Positions 33,319-40,823 of a stretch of DNA of 52,714 bases are shown one piece after another (within the stretch, counting starts at the first letter, position 1; each line of letters begins with the position of its first letter). The notes below the pieces were generated by a model, which was not told the origin of the DNA, ran no database searches, and saw only the letters and a list, made by a program, of their open reading frames with translations. Both the position numbers and the translations under genes were made by a program. Origin of the DNA: Levilactobacillus hammesii DSM 16381 (GTDB lineage Bacteria; Bacillota; Bacilli; Lactobacillales; Lactobacillaceae); NCBI RefSeq assembly GCF_001434395.1, contig NZ_AZFS01000059.1, forward strand, positions 1-52,714. Direction: 5' to 3'.

Positions 33319-33519
33319 GATCATCACACCTTTCTGGGAATAGGAAACTACGCTGACAACGATCACCGATAATACGGAAGGAACAATTCGGCAACCCTTT
33401 GAAATGGTAAGTAATGCACCGTAAAGTTCAGCCGGAGGCACCCTTCACCGTTACCTACAACCACCGTCCCAACCGCCAATTACCACTTCCGACTGCTCAC
33501 AGAGTATGATAGAATACCG

Positions 33520-33554
33520 TTGACAGAAAAACTATTTCAACTATCTAGAAATAG
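33520..33554 (+). promoter_or_regulatory. lysR promoter with LysR-type inverted repeat
   Basis: TTGACA (33520-33525), 16-bp spacer, TATCTA (33542-33547). CTATTTC (33532-33538) and GAAATAG (33548-33554) form a perfect inverted repeat with a 9-bp gap that covers the -10 box, a plausible autoregulatory T-N11-A operator. Confidence 0.6.
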
Positions 33555-33594
33555 CATGAATGTAATTCATCTTAACCAATCGGAGGTGGCCACG

Positions 33595-34503
33595 ATGTTA
33601 CCCTTTGCCTATCGCGTCTTTCAAACCATTGTTCAAGAACAAACCTTTTACCGAGCCGCGCAAACGCTGAACGTGACGCCCTCAGCGATCAGCCACTCGG
33701 TCAACCAACTGGAGAAGGAACTCGGCTTTCCCCTCTTCATCCGTAACCGGACCGGCGTCGAGCTGACCCCAGACGGCAAGACCATCCTGCCCCTGATTCA
33801 GGCCATCATCAACGCCGAGGACCGGCTCCAGCAGGCCGCCGCAAACATCAACGGCATGAACGCCGGCTCCGTCCGCATGGGGGCCTTCTCGTCCGTCTGC
33901 ATCAACTGGCTGCCACCAATCATTCGGCAGTTCAAGCAAGACTATCCCGAGATTGCCATCAACGTGGAACAGGCCGACTTCAGCAGCATCGCCTCGGCCG
34001 TCAAGACCGGACGGCTGGATCTGGGCTTCTCCGCGCTACCCGTTTCCGAGAAGCTCACCGTCCTGCCGCTGGTCAAGGACGAGATCTACTGCATCACGCC
34101 TACCGACTTCATCCCCGCCAACCGCACGACGGTGACCGCGGCCGACCTGGTCGATCAAAATTTCATCCTGCAACGGGGCGACTACGACAAGGACACCAAG
34201 GCGGCGCTGGACCACTACCAGATTCGGCCCAACGCGCTGCGCTTCTCCATCGATGACCAGTCGATCCTCGCCATGGTCGAGGCCGGTATGGGCATGGGCA
34301 TTCTGCCCGAACTCGCGCTCGAACGGGTCAGCGGCAATGTCAACGTCTACCCCTTTGACACCAAGTTCTACCGCACCATCTGTCTGGTCGTCAACTCGGA
34401 ACAGGCCAAGGCACCCTCGACCGCCAAGATGATTGCGGCCATCACCGCCTACGTGACGGCGAAGTACCCGGACAAGGTGCTGGCACATCCCCACGTGGGC
34501 TAA
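33595..34503 (+). CDS. LysR-family transcriptional regulator
   Basis: A 302-aa LTTR. The winged HTH spans residues 1-60 (FQTIVQEQTFYRAAQTLNVT, PSAISHSVNQLEKELGFPLF) and the effector-binding domain starts near 88 (VRMGAFSSVCINWLPPII). GGAGGTGGCC lies 5 nt upstream of the ATG, and the frame's earlier starts are ignored because they precede it. LTTRs usually control the divergent gene, here the aminotransferase 275 bp away, in response to a related metabolite. The effector is unknown. The gene is notably GC-rich compared with its neighbours. Confidence 0.92.
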   Translation: MLPFAYRVFQTIVQEQTFYRAAQTLNVTPSAISHSVNQLEKELGFPLFIRNRTGVELTPDGKTILPLIQAIINAEDRLQQAAANINGMNAGSVRMGAFSSVCINWLPPIIRQFKQDYPEIAINVEQADFSSIASAVKTGRLDLGFSALPVSEKLTVLPLVKDEIYCITPTDFIPANRTTVTAADLVDQNFILQRGDYDKDTKAALDHYQIRPNALRFSIDDQSILAMVEAGMGMGILPELALERVSGNVNVYPFDTKFYRTICLVVNSEQAKAPSTAKMIAAITAYVTAKYPDKVLAHPHVG

Positions 34504-34561
34504 CCTGTGTCGCTCTGACTATTATATTATTCGCTATTAGACTTGCTGCTTATAAAAAGAT

Positions 34562-34613
34562 CGTCGCTCAACTTGCCCCTAACTTGGCCAAGTCGAACGA
34601 CGATTATTTTTAT
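34562..34613. terminator. Bidirectional terminator between lysR and the MqsA-like gene
   Basis: ATCGTCG-CAACTTG pairs with CAAGT-CGACGAT, followed by TATTTTTATA on the plus strand; it overlaps the end of the convergent gene. Confidence 0.75.
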
Positions 34614-35116
34614 ACTAACGCCACTTTTTGCGTAATCTTTTGGTATTGGCTCACCGACATAATCGCTTTTTTGGCCTGCACTAGCGCTGCGAAAGCCCGT
34701 TCATTCTGCGATAGCCGGAACAAGCTCTCCTGCTCGTCCGTCTGGAGGACTAAGCCATTTTCAATTTCGGACAACGTACTGTAACTAATGCCCAAAATCA
34801 GGGCAAACTGCCGCAAACTCAACTGATAACTTTCCCGAATCTGCCGAACTGCCATTGGCGTCAAAACCCCAAACTGATGACGATACTCACGAAAATCAGC
34901 CTGTAAATTAAAATCCGGATCATCGATGGGCTCTAAATAATTTTCCGGATCATCTAAACGTTCACCCTCCGGCACCCAATATACATGAGTCATTTTAATC
35001 TCGCGCCGGCGAACCTGTACCACCTCGTCTAGACTAATGACTGTGAAATGGGCCGGTTGACCGGTCAGTGTTCTGACGATGTCGATCGTTTTAACAATCT
35101 TATACTTATTCGTCAT
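34610..35116 (-). CDS. MqsA-like antitoxin (HTH, no Zn finger)
   Basis: A 168-aa protein with N-terminal beta-strand region, THVYWVPEGERLDD, NYLEPIDDPDFNLQ, FREYRHQFGVLTPMAVRQIR and an XRE HTH (SYQLSLRQFALILGISYSTL, SEIENGLVLQTD). The HTH and its preceding segment match the DNA-binding half of MqsA antitoxins, but the usual Cys-rich zinc domain is replaced. It follows an MqsR-like gene by 9 bp. It should repress the operon with the toxin as co-repressor and neutralise the toxin. A related orphan lies at 13871. GAGGCG precedes the ATG. Confidence 0.75.
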   Translation of the reverse strand: MTNKYKIVKTIDIVRTLTGQPAHFTVISLDEVVQVRRREIKMTHVYWVPEGERLDDPENYLEPIDDPDFNLQADFREYRHQFGVLTPMAVRQIRESYQLSLRQFALILGISYSTLSEIENGLVLQTDEQESLFRLSQNERAFAALVQAKKAIMSVSQYQKITQKVALV

Positions 35117-35125
35117 TTTATCGCC

Positions 35126-35485
35126 TCACTTAAATTTTGAAAACGTCTGATCTGGTGCCTTTTCGGCAGGATGAATCGAATGCAACTCTGCTCCCAACGC
35201 CGAAATATAAAATTTAATATACATTTCTCCTTGATACAAAATAACCAAAAATTCATAGACGGCCATGGGCTCATCCTCATGATGATGAACTGGCGAGGGG
35301 CCTCGGAAATACTGACTGGCCTCTAATGACTCAATCGCATCTTTAACCACCACACGATAAGAACGCCCTGTTCTATCCAAATATAACCGCGACTTACGAT
35401 TCAAAACAACCTGAAGCTTCCCCTGTTGATAAAACTCTCTGAGACGGACAACGGCTAATGACGCCTTAAACCTGTCATCTTTCAA
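35126..35485 (-). CDS. MqsR-like toxin candidate
   Basis: A 119-aa protein. The pattern LAVVRLREFYQQGKLQVVL, KDAIESLEASQYFRG and YEFLVILYQGEMYIKFYIS resembles the MqsR fold (RelE-like mRNA interferase): early Val/Leu strand, IxxLxxSxxF helix, then a VYxF...GxxYIKF strand pair. Identity to MqsR is low and I cannot confirm the catalytic Lys/Tyr/Arg set. TTG start with GGAGGAG 5 nt upstream. Two abutting palindromes at 35498-35524 lie just upstream, as expected for a self-regulated toxin-antitoxin operon. Confidence 0.6.
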   Translation of the reverse strand: MKDDRFKASLAVVRLREFYQQGKLQVVLNRKSRLYLDRTGRSYRVVVKDAIESLEASQYFRGPSPVHHHEDEPMAVYEFLVILYQGEMYIKFYISALGAELHSIHPAEKAPDQTFSKFK

Positions 35486-35497
35486 AGATTCTCCTCC

Positions 35498-35524
35498 ACG
35501 TTAAGAACGTTACTTGTGGGTAAC
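35498..35524 (-). promoter_or_regulatory. Twin palindromes upstream of the MqsRA-like operon
   Basis: ACGTTAAGAACGT (35498-35510) is directly followed by GTTAC-N6-GTAAC (35509-35524). Position and symmetry fit an operator for the HTH antitoxin. Confidence 0.6.
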
Positions 35525-35769
35525 AGTTTAACCTTTATTTCCAAATCTTTCAATTAATCTTATCCCTCTGTGGCTAACAATCGAATCAGCCTACAACTTG
35601 TCAACCCACCCATTTATTTCCTGTCTCAAACCTATTCAAGGCGTTCTCGAGGCTAGCCATCAAGTTAGGCTGAGGTGAACTATGTACCCAAACGACCGCC
35701 ACCCTCACACAGAGGGCAGCGGCCAGTCGGAGTTGCGTTACCAAACCTTAGCGACGGGTGCCTAGCGAC
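35525..35769. other. Intergenic region with a terminator-like hairpin
   Basis: CCGC-CCCTC pairs with GAGGG-GCGG at about 35694-35731, on the minus strand followed by TTTGG, probably ending the sigma/DUF operon. Nothing else recognised. Confidence 0.5.
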
Positions 35770-36024
35770 CTAGACCGCGGGGGCGGGAACCGGCGCGACC
35801 GGTTGCGGGCCACCCACCAAGGCCGTCTTGGTGGTCTCAATCACATCGGCACGCAGGGGCTCGGCGTACAGGTCAACGTCCCCCTTGGCGAACAGCTTAG
35901 CGTCGGCAATCTGCTTCATCAGTGCTTCGACCTCCGTTGGCGTGAGATCCGTGTTGACGTACTTGAGGCGCAGGTGCTTGACGCGTTTGTCGGAACCCTT
36001 AAAACTCAATTCTAAAGTCTTCAT
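35770..36024 (-). CDS. DUF2922 protein
   Basis: An 84-aa small protein: MKTLELSFKGSDKRVKHLRL, YVNTDLTPTEVEALMKQIAD and AKLFAKGDVDLYAEPLRAD are hallmarks of DUF2922, ending in a Pro/Ala/Val tail. It is the last gene of an operon with a DUF1659 protein and a sigma factor, a linkage I recognise from other lactobacilli. Function unknown. Ribosome binding site GGAAGTT before the ATG. Confidence 0.85.
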   Translation of the reverse strand: MKTLELSFKGSDKRVKHLRLKYVNTDLTPTEVEALMKQIADAKLFAKGDVDLYAEPLRADVIETTKTALVGGPQPVAPVPAPAV

Positions 36025-36058
36025 AGATGAACTTCCTTTCTATTCTGCGGGAGTGTAG

Positions 36059-36256
36059 TTAGGCAACGTCACTTTGTGTGGACACGACGGCGGTGCGGAA
36101 TGGTAAACCGGTCAAACCGGAGAGGTACCCACCGAACGTTTCGACTTGCTGCGCGGCCGGCGCGTTGATCGCATTTTGAAGCACGATCTTAACGGGCTTT
36201 TCGTGGGCGTCGCCGAAGATAAAGGTGATGGTCGTTTTCTTCCAATTTGTTTGCAT
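36059..36256 (-). CDS. DUF1659-like protein
   Basis: A 65-aa small protein (MQTNWKKTTITFIFGDAHEK, ...TFGGYLSGLTGLPFRTAVVS). Paired with the DUF2922 gene 34 bp downstream; the two protein types typically co-occur. The ATG at 36256 is chosen for GGAAGGAG, and the upstream extension to 36358 is rejected because it crosses the ribosome binding site. Function unknown. Confidence 0.8.
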   Translation of the reverse strand: MQTNWKKTTITFIFGDAHEKPVKIVLQNAINAPAAQQVETFGGYLSGLTGLPFRTAVVSTQSDVA

Positions 36257-36287
36257 GGGTGGTGCTCCTTCCGTGGTGCGAGATTTT

Positions 36288-36316
36288 ATAAGTGGTTGGC
36301 CAACCCTTACACTTAT
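36288..36316 (-). promoter_or_regulatory. Palindromic site between the sigma factor and DUF1659 genes
   Basis: A perfect GGTTGGCCAACC palindrome (36294-36305) is bracketed by ATAAGTG and CACTTAT. A second CACTTATT lies about 40 bp away, inside the sigma gene's stop region. It may be a terminator-less operator or a sigma-specific promoter region. Confidence 0.5.
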
Positions 36317-36359
36317 TACTAACGAAAAAAATCGGAAATCAGTCTCACTTATTTTCAAT

Positions 36360-36920
36360 TTATTCCAAAAAACTTTCCGGTGGGGCTAAATGGTGGACCA
36401 AGCGGCGCAACAGTGACCGGCGCCAACGAAAGACGGTGGCCCGCCCCACGCCATATTTAGTCGCAATCTCCTCCGGGGTGAGCTGGTCCACCAGCGTCCC
36501 CACCAGAAAACGCCACTCGCCGGTCGTCCCGGCACCGCCAATCAATTGAATCAGATACGTCCGAAAGTCCTTGAGGCCGATCGCGTCCAGGATGTCCTCA
36601 TCGCTGGCGACCGCTTCAATCAAGGGCGTCTGGTCGCCAGCCTCGCGTGGCACATCCTGCCGGCGGTCCCGGCGGATCTGATCGGTCAGCTGCCAGACCA
36701 AGGCCTTCTGAGCGTATGCCAAGAACTGGTGCGGCTTGGCCAGCGGATCATCGGGGAAGTCGGCGTAGATCTTGGGAAAACACACCCGCGCCTCCTGCAG
36801 ATAGTCCTCGTAGCTGTCCTGATGGGGGCGCATCCCCAGGCGTTTGAGTGCGGCGTAAATAATCGTTTCGTGATCGCCGGTGTACAAGAAACGGTACGCG
36901 GCGGCAGTGTCGGTCATCAT
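36360..36920 (-). CDS. Sigma-70 family (ECF-like or SigH/ComX-like) RNA polymerase sigma factor
   Basis: A 186-aa protein with a region-2 helix set (DYLQEARVCFPKIYADFPDD, HQFLAYAQKALVWQLTDQIR) and a region-4 HTH at the end (TPEEIATKYGVGRATVFRWR, RSLLRRLVHHL). It would direct RNA polymerase to a small regulon, most simply the adjacent DUF1659/DUF2922 genes. It resembles lactobacillus SigH/ComX-type factors in size, but no competence gene is near. AAGGG lies 10 nt before the ATG. No anti-sigma gene is adjacent. Confidence 0.82.
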   Translation of the reverse strand: MMTDTAAAYRFLYTGDHETIIYAALKRLGMRPHQDSYEDYLQEARVCFPKIYADFPDDPLAKPHQFLAYAQKALVWQLTDQIRRDRRQDVPREAGDQTPLIEAVASDEDILDAIGLKDFRTYLIQLIGGAGTTGEWRFLVGTLVDQLTPEEIATKYGVGRATVFRWRRSLLRRLVHHLAPPESFLE

Positions 36921-37341
36921 TTAGAATCATCCCTTCAAAAGTGGTGATCCATAGCGCTATGGTCAGCCCCCACTCTACCGAAAGTCGCTGACGAGGGCGA
37001 ATGCGGATTATTTGGCGAATCGGCGGGGTTTTTACTGGAATTTGTCCGCCCCTTCGCGTCAATTTTCGAAAAAGGCCCGGTTTGCGCGCCCCCGTCGTCC
37101 GTGCCGTTATTTCGGGAAACCTCGCGTTTTTTCACTTTGGGGTTCAAAATAAATTTGGTAATTTGTTGCGGCGGGGTGATTGTTTTGTGGTATAAATAAT
37201 GATGTGAGACAAATTTGGGGTGCCTTGCGTGGCGATCACCGGCTGGTTTTACCGTTAATCGTAAGCGGTTACATATGAGGCGACAACTCTACCAACCGGC
37301 CAACCACTCAGCCCACCCCGTTCAGGAGGAGATTTAGGTTC
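36921..37341. promoter_or_regulatory. Divergent region: sigma factor / secreted protein
   Basis: An extended -10 (TGGTATAAA, box 37191-37196) drives the plus-strand gene. The open frame 36935-37147 on the minus strand has no ribosome binding site. Confidence 0.5.
37260..37273 (+). promoter_or_regulatory. Candidate cre site in the leader of the 368-aa secreted protein
   Basis: CGTAAGCGGTTACA agrees with the cre pattern at 13 of 14 positions. It lies about 60 bp downstream of the predicted start point, where CcpA would act as a roadblock. Confidence 0.6.
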
Positions 37342-38448
37342 ATGAAAAAAGCACTTTTGTTAACCACAGTCGCCGCAGCCGCCATGCTCTTGGGTGGCAC
37401 CACGACCCTAGCACAGGCCAAGACGTACAACCAGAGGGGTAATGCCCTCGCCGGCTACAACGTTAAGAAGTACAAGACGGTCAAGAACCGGAACTTATTC
37501 GTTAAGCGGTACACGTTTAAGTCCAGCTACAGCAACATCTTCCAGACCAAGCCAACCAGCATTCACAGCACGAAGGGCAAGACCGCGACCTTCAAGTCCA
37601 ACGTCTTTCTGCCCGTCACCTACAACAAGTCCGCCGACTGGGGCAATCCTCAGGCCGAGGTCCTGTCCAAGGATGGCAAGACGCTCTACGAACTGATCAC
37701 GAAGAGCAGCGGCAGTAACCAGGGGTGGATCGTCAAATATAACCTGGGCCAACTCCGCAGTAAATTTGGCATCAGCACCAGTCACATGGACGCCCTGCGT
37801 CGGGCCAGCTACGATCACTCGGTGGGTAAGATGACCAGCAAAGACAAGCAGATCATGAAGTATGTCAAGGTGGGGCCTAAGTTCAACACGGGCCACGGCC
37901 AATCCCTGGCCATGAACCCCAAGAACGGGCAACTCTGGTTCATCGGTAAACCCGTCGCCGTTAACTCCAACGTCCAACGGGTCAGCACCAGCAGCTTAAA
38001 GCCGATCACGAAGATTAACTTCAAGCTGAAGAGCACCGTCACGATGGGATCCAACCTGACCTTTGATAAGCACGGCAACGCCTACTTCTTCACCTACTCC
38101 AACGGTGGCTGGGCGCCAAAGGGTGCGGTCAAGATCTACAAGGGGAAGATTGGCAGCAAGTCCGTCAAGTTCCACTTGGTTATGCAGGGCCTGCGCAACC
38201 GTCCTGGGACCAAGCCACAGTCTATGGCTTACAACGCCAAGCGTAACCGGCTGTACCTGGTCTCCGACAGCAGTATCGCCTCCCTTCCCGTTTCCAAGTT
38301 AGGGAAGTTAAAGGCCAGCCAAGTTGAAGCCACCAATTTCAGCGGCAAACGTGAATTCGAAGGGATTCAGTTTACCAAGAATGGGTCGAGCTTCCTGTTG
38401 GTGAACAAGGGTGCCGAACTGATGCAGGCAACGAACAATAAATTTTAA
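37342..38448 (+). CDS. Secreted protein of unknown function (368 aa)
   Basis: A signal peptide spans residues 1-26 (TLAQAKT). The mature protein is basic, rich in Lys, Asn, Ser and Tyr, and shows repeated beta-blade-like segments: QSLAMNPKNGQLWFIGK near 195, GSNLTFDKHGNAYFFTYSNG near 245, QSMAYNAKRNRLYLVSD near 298 and KREFEGIQFTKNGSSFLLVN near 340. This spacing suggests a six- or fewer-bladed beta-propeller. No anchor. GGAGGAGAT precedes the ATG. A cre-like site in the leader suggests carbon control. The family is common in Lactobacillaceae but I know no function. Confidence 0.85.
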   Translation: MKKALLLTTVAAAAMLLGGTTTLAQAKTYNQRGNALAGYNVKKYKTVKNRNLFVKRYTFKSSYSNIFQTKPTSIHSTKGKTATFKSNVFLPVTYNKSADWGNPQAEVLSKDGKTLYELITKSSGSNQGWIVKYNLGQLRSKFGISTSHMDALRRASYDHSVGKMTSKDKQIMKYVKVGPKFNTGHGQSLAMNPKNGQLWFIGKPVAVNSNVQRVSTSSLKPITKINFKLKSTVTMGSNLTFDKHGNAYFFTYSNGGWAPKGAVKIYKGKIGSKSVKFHLVMQGLRNRPGTKPQSMAYNAKRNRLYLVSDSSIASLPVSKLGKLKASQVEATNFSGKREFEGIQFTKNGSSFLLVNKGAELMQATNNKF

Positions 38449-38462
38449 AACGGCATATTAAA

Positions 38463-38503
38463 AAGCAGTGTCCCCACGATGATGGTGGGGGCACTGCTTT
38501 TCT
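38463..38503. terminator. Bidirectional terminator
   Basis: AAAAGCAGTG-CCCCAC pairs with GTGGGG-CACTGCTTTT, between convergent genes. Confidence 0.92.
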
Positions 38504-38506
38504 TGG

Positions 38507-38797
38507 TTATAGGGCATTGGCTTGAAGCGCCAACTGGTAGACGACGTCGAGGAAGTCATCGAGATCTTCGAAGACCTCGAAGTCGTTGAAATAGGGATCG
38601 CGTTCTTGGACGGCTTGGAAGTCGGGACGGGCGGTTTTTAACGAATGAATCCCGTACAAATAACCTGGCACACGCCTTTTGCGATCAAATATTTTTTTCT
38701 CTTTAATAATATCAGTATAGTCAGCACTGGCATAATCATAAGCGACTGAACGATCACCAAACTTGGCAATCACAATAAAATGTATATATTTGTACAC
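38507..38797 (-). CDS. Small partner of the RelA/SpoT-fold gene (possible antitoxin)
   Basis: A 96-aa acidic protein (MYKYIHFIVIAKFGDRSVAY..., ending DLDDFLDVVYQLALQANAL) that I do not recognise. GTG start with AGGTGAG a few nt upstream. It lies 18 bp downstream of a RelA/SpoT-fold gene on the same strand and ends at a terminator, so the two form an operon. By analogy to toxSAS loci, where the small neighbour neutralises the alarmone synthetase, it is an antitoxin candidate; the sequence itself does not prove this. Confidence 0.65.
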   Translation of the reverse strand: MYKYIHFIVIAKFGDRSVAYDYASADYTDIIKEKKIFDRKRRVPGYLYGIHSLKTARPDFQAVQERDPYFNDFEVFEDLDDFLDVVYQLALQANAL

Positions 38798-38815
38798 GGT
38801 CTCACCTAGCTTTCC

Positions 38816-39403
38816 CTATCTGTGACGTTCTTTTTCATGACGAATATGTTCTAATTGATTCTGTTTTTCACGCAAAGTATCCCAGATCTGAAGTTCCCAA
38901 GGAAAGTAGCGATTATCCGTCTGAAAATAACAATGTGTCGCACGATATTGACCATCACTTCTAGTATAGTATCTGGAAAGGATACCCTGTCTTTTCAAAT
39001 TCTGCAAAAGCTGATCCAATTGGTATTGTTGTCCCTCTATGCCAGTCAGAACGACACGAGCACCAAAAAAGTCATTCAAAACTTTAGCCACATACAGATG
39101 TTTATCCATATTCACCTTAATTTTTAACAGAATAGTTGTCTGGAGCTTGATGCGATACTGAAAATCAAAGACTGTTTGCAGTTGCGTCAATTTTTCGTTA
39201 CCAAGTTCACTCAGTCCCGTCATGTAGCTATCAATCATCGCACTGACCCTATTCCAAACCGGATCATCCGTCGTCAATTTGACGCGTTTTAAACTTTTTA
39301 ATTGGTTTAAATCAATATTCTGACTGTAAAGCTGATTGCTAAAAGCATCATACATGTTCTTAAGCGCAATCGCCAGTCCTTCAATCACCTCAAGATTAAC
39401 CAT
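38816..39403 (-). CDS. RelA/SpoT-fold nucleotide pyrophosphokinase (small alarmone synthetase, toxSAS candidate)
   Basis: A 195-aa single-domain protein. The synthetase motifs appear in order: YRIKLQTTILLKIK near residue 105 (RxK substrate loop), LNDFFGARVVL near 125 (metal Asp), SDGQYRATHCYF near 165 (GYRSLH motif) and FPWELQIWD near 177 (ExQ catalytic Glu). No hydrolase, TGS or ACT domain. The start at 39403 follows GGTGGGG. Housekeeping RelQ/RelP enzymes have a more canonical sequence; the divergence and the small downstream partner fit a toxSAS-type toxin that modifies tRNA or makes (pp)pApp. A housekeeping role cannot be ruled out. Confidence 0.72.
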   Translation of the reverse strand: MVNLEVIEGLAIALKNMYDAFSNQLYSQNIDLNQLKSLKRVKLTTDDPVWNRVSAMIDSYMTGLSELGNEKLTQLQTVFDFQYRIKLQTTILLKIKVNMDKHLYVAKVLNDFFGARVVLTGIEGQQYQLDQLLQNLKRQGILSRYYTRSDGQYRATHCYFQTDNRYFPWELQIWDTLREKQNQLEHIRHEKERHR

Positions 39404-39690
39404 GGGCCCCACCCATTCCGAAGTTTTTAGGTTCCACCCCTTAACTCCGTAAAATGTGGCCAGAAATTTTTAGTTTTTCCCCAAAATTTTACGCAACCAG
39501 CGCTAGCCAACCAAATGGTCTGTCAGACGCGTTTCACAACAGAAATCACATCCTTAAGCAGCAGCGAATTTAACCGCTTTCTTTGCCCAAATACTGCTCA
39601 AATGACGCTCACAATGTTATACTTGCCCCGAGACGAATTGGTATTTGGCCGATTCGCCTGGAATAACTACCATAACTCAATCTCCAACAA
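39404..39690. other. Intergenic region upstream of the SAS gene
   Basis: AT-rich with direct repeats of TTTTTAG and AAAATTTTACG-like words near 39425-39495; a promoter for the minus-strand gene must lie here but I cannot pick it reliably. The plus-strand frame 39515-39766 lacks a ribosome binding site. Confidence 0.35.
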
Positions 39691-39732
39691 AGGGAACACC
39701 AACGCCTGCCCGGCATTGACGTTCCCTTTGCT
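39691..39732 (-). terminator. Hairpin terminator after the 41-aa gene
   Basis: AAAGGGAAC-CCAA-GCC pairs with GGC-TTG-GTTCCCTTT around a short loop; moderate T content on the minus strand. Confidence 0.65.
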
Positions 39733-39757
39733 AACTTCTATCCTCATGCAACGCTGT

Positions 39758-39883
39758 TTACAATAAAGCGAAAATAACCGCAATCATTAACAAGACGGCT
39801 AGGCCGATGCCAGCCTCATACTTTCCCCGACGTGGCGTCCGTTCAACGCTCAGGGTGAGGTGGGGGCCGTCGACTAACTTCAT
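39758..39883 (-). CDS. 41-aa single-pass membrane protein (below usual length cut-offs)
   Basis: AAAGGAGAACAATC stands immediately before an ATG and opens a 41-codon frame: a polar, basic N-terminus (VERTPRRGKYEAG) followed by one hydrophobic helix (IGLAVLLMIAVIFALL) to the stop. It lies 27 bp after the gene ending at 39911 and shares its direction, with a terminator after it, so it is the second gene of that operon. N-in membrane topology is expected from the basic flank. Function unknown. Confidence 0.7.
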   Translation of the reverse strand: MKLVDGPHLTLSVERTPRRGKYEAGIGLAVLLMIAVIFALL

Positions 39884-39910
39884 GATTGTTCTCCTTTCAC
39901 GTGACCTGAG

Positions 39911-40294
39911 TTACGGCTTTCTACCCAAATAGTGGAAGTCTGGATCACGGCCAACGCAATAACAGGCGAACGCCCGGGTCAGCTCGTTATGAAATGTAAC
40001 TAAGATGGCGGGCGTGGCCCAAGTCGAGGCCGCCCAGAAGACGGTATCGTCGGGTTCGCGGGGATCATTCGGGTAGCGGTAATATCCCCGCTGCTCGTCC
40101 CAAATCGTTCCCTGCGTATTCAACCAGTCCTCGGCCAATCCCGCCTGCACGACCGCCATGACATCGTGGTTATCACGAATCAAAGCGGCCAACGTCTGCC
40201 AATCCAATTGCCAATCGTGTTGCTTGGGCAACTGCGATCGGGTTCCCAGTGGCGTATGCCGCAATGCAATGGGCGTTAAATCAATAAAATCCAT
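39911..40294 (-). CDS. Unknown 127-aa protein
   Basis: No family recognised. Soluble, with Trp-rich motifs (HDWQLDWQTLAALIRDN, DTVFWAASTWATPAILVTFH) and no cysteine pattern beyond two late Cys (AFACYCVGRDPDFHYLG). The ATG at 40294 follows GAGGAGG; an earlier start is rejected. It is followed by the 41-aa membrane protein, so the pair may function together. Confidence 0.72.
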   Translation of the reverse strand: MDFIDLTPIALRHTPLGTRSQLPKQHDWQLDWQTLAALIRDNHDVMAVVQAGLAEDWLNTQGTIWDEQRGYYRYPNDPREPDDTVFWAASTWATPAILVTFHNELTRAFACYCVGRDPDFHYLGRKP

Positions 40295-40558
40295 GACTAC
40301 CGGCCTCCTCATTCTGTTACATCAATCATAACGCATTTCGCCGGTTAGCCCTTCACTATGATTTACAAATGGTCCTCAGACGATTCATCATCTGCGGGCC
40401 ATTTTTCACTGCCTATCATACATGAAAGCGTTTCAAAAAGCGACCCTTATCAGGGTTATCCATTAATTAGGTTAACCAATTTCCTATCTATAAGATTAGA
40501 AAAGCGGCGAGGCTCGCAGTCCTCGTCGCTAATTCATGCCATTAAATTTGTCTAACCT
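40295..40558. other. Intergenic region with a minus-strand terminator
   Basis: AGCGGCGAGG (40503-40512) pairs with CCTCGTCGCT (40521-40530), followed by TTTTCT on the minus strand. It lies beyond the repeat that follows the polymerase operon and probably ends that operon's mRNA, placing the repeat in its 3' UTR. Confidence 0.55.
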
Positions 40559-40763
40559 GGGCGCACTCCGGCTGCCAGGGATTCCGCCTGCTGTGGGGAC
40601 GCTTCAGACTGGAGAAACACCAGTCTTCTCGCTCGCTTTGGAGCCACGAAAACCACGTGTCTCCAAAGTCGCCCGTGCTGTAAGCTGGCAGAAGAAAAAA
40701 CGCCAGCTAACACCACCTTCACGGCTGGCTCCATCCCTGACCTCCTCCGGCGCTGATTGTGTT
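40559..40763 (+). repeat. Structured intergenic repeat, type A, copy 1
   Basis: About 205 bp. Outer stem CAGGGAT (40576-40582) / ATCCCTG (40733-40739). Arms: AGACTGG (40606-40612) / CCAGTCT (40620-40626); CTTTGGAG (40636-40643) / CTCCAAAG (40661-40668); CCGTG (40673-40677) / CACGG (40720-40724) enclosing AGCTGGC (40683-40689) / GCCAGCT (40702-40708). About 95 percent like the copy at 52510 by eye, with compensatory changes in the first arm. An antisense frame reading MEPAVKVVLAG... occurs in both copies and is probably not a gene. Confidence 0.88.
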
Positions 40764-40823
40764 TTATCACGAAAATAGCTATAAGCAACGACCACCCGAC
40801 ATTTTGAGAGTCAACTGTTGCTG

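Noticed and set aside
36935..37147. 70-aa minus-strand frame upstream of the sigma factor
   Set aside because: No ribosome binding site; lies in the divergent promoter region.
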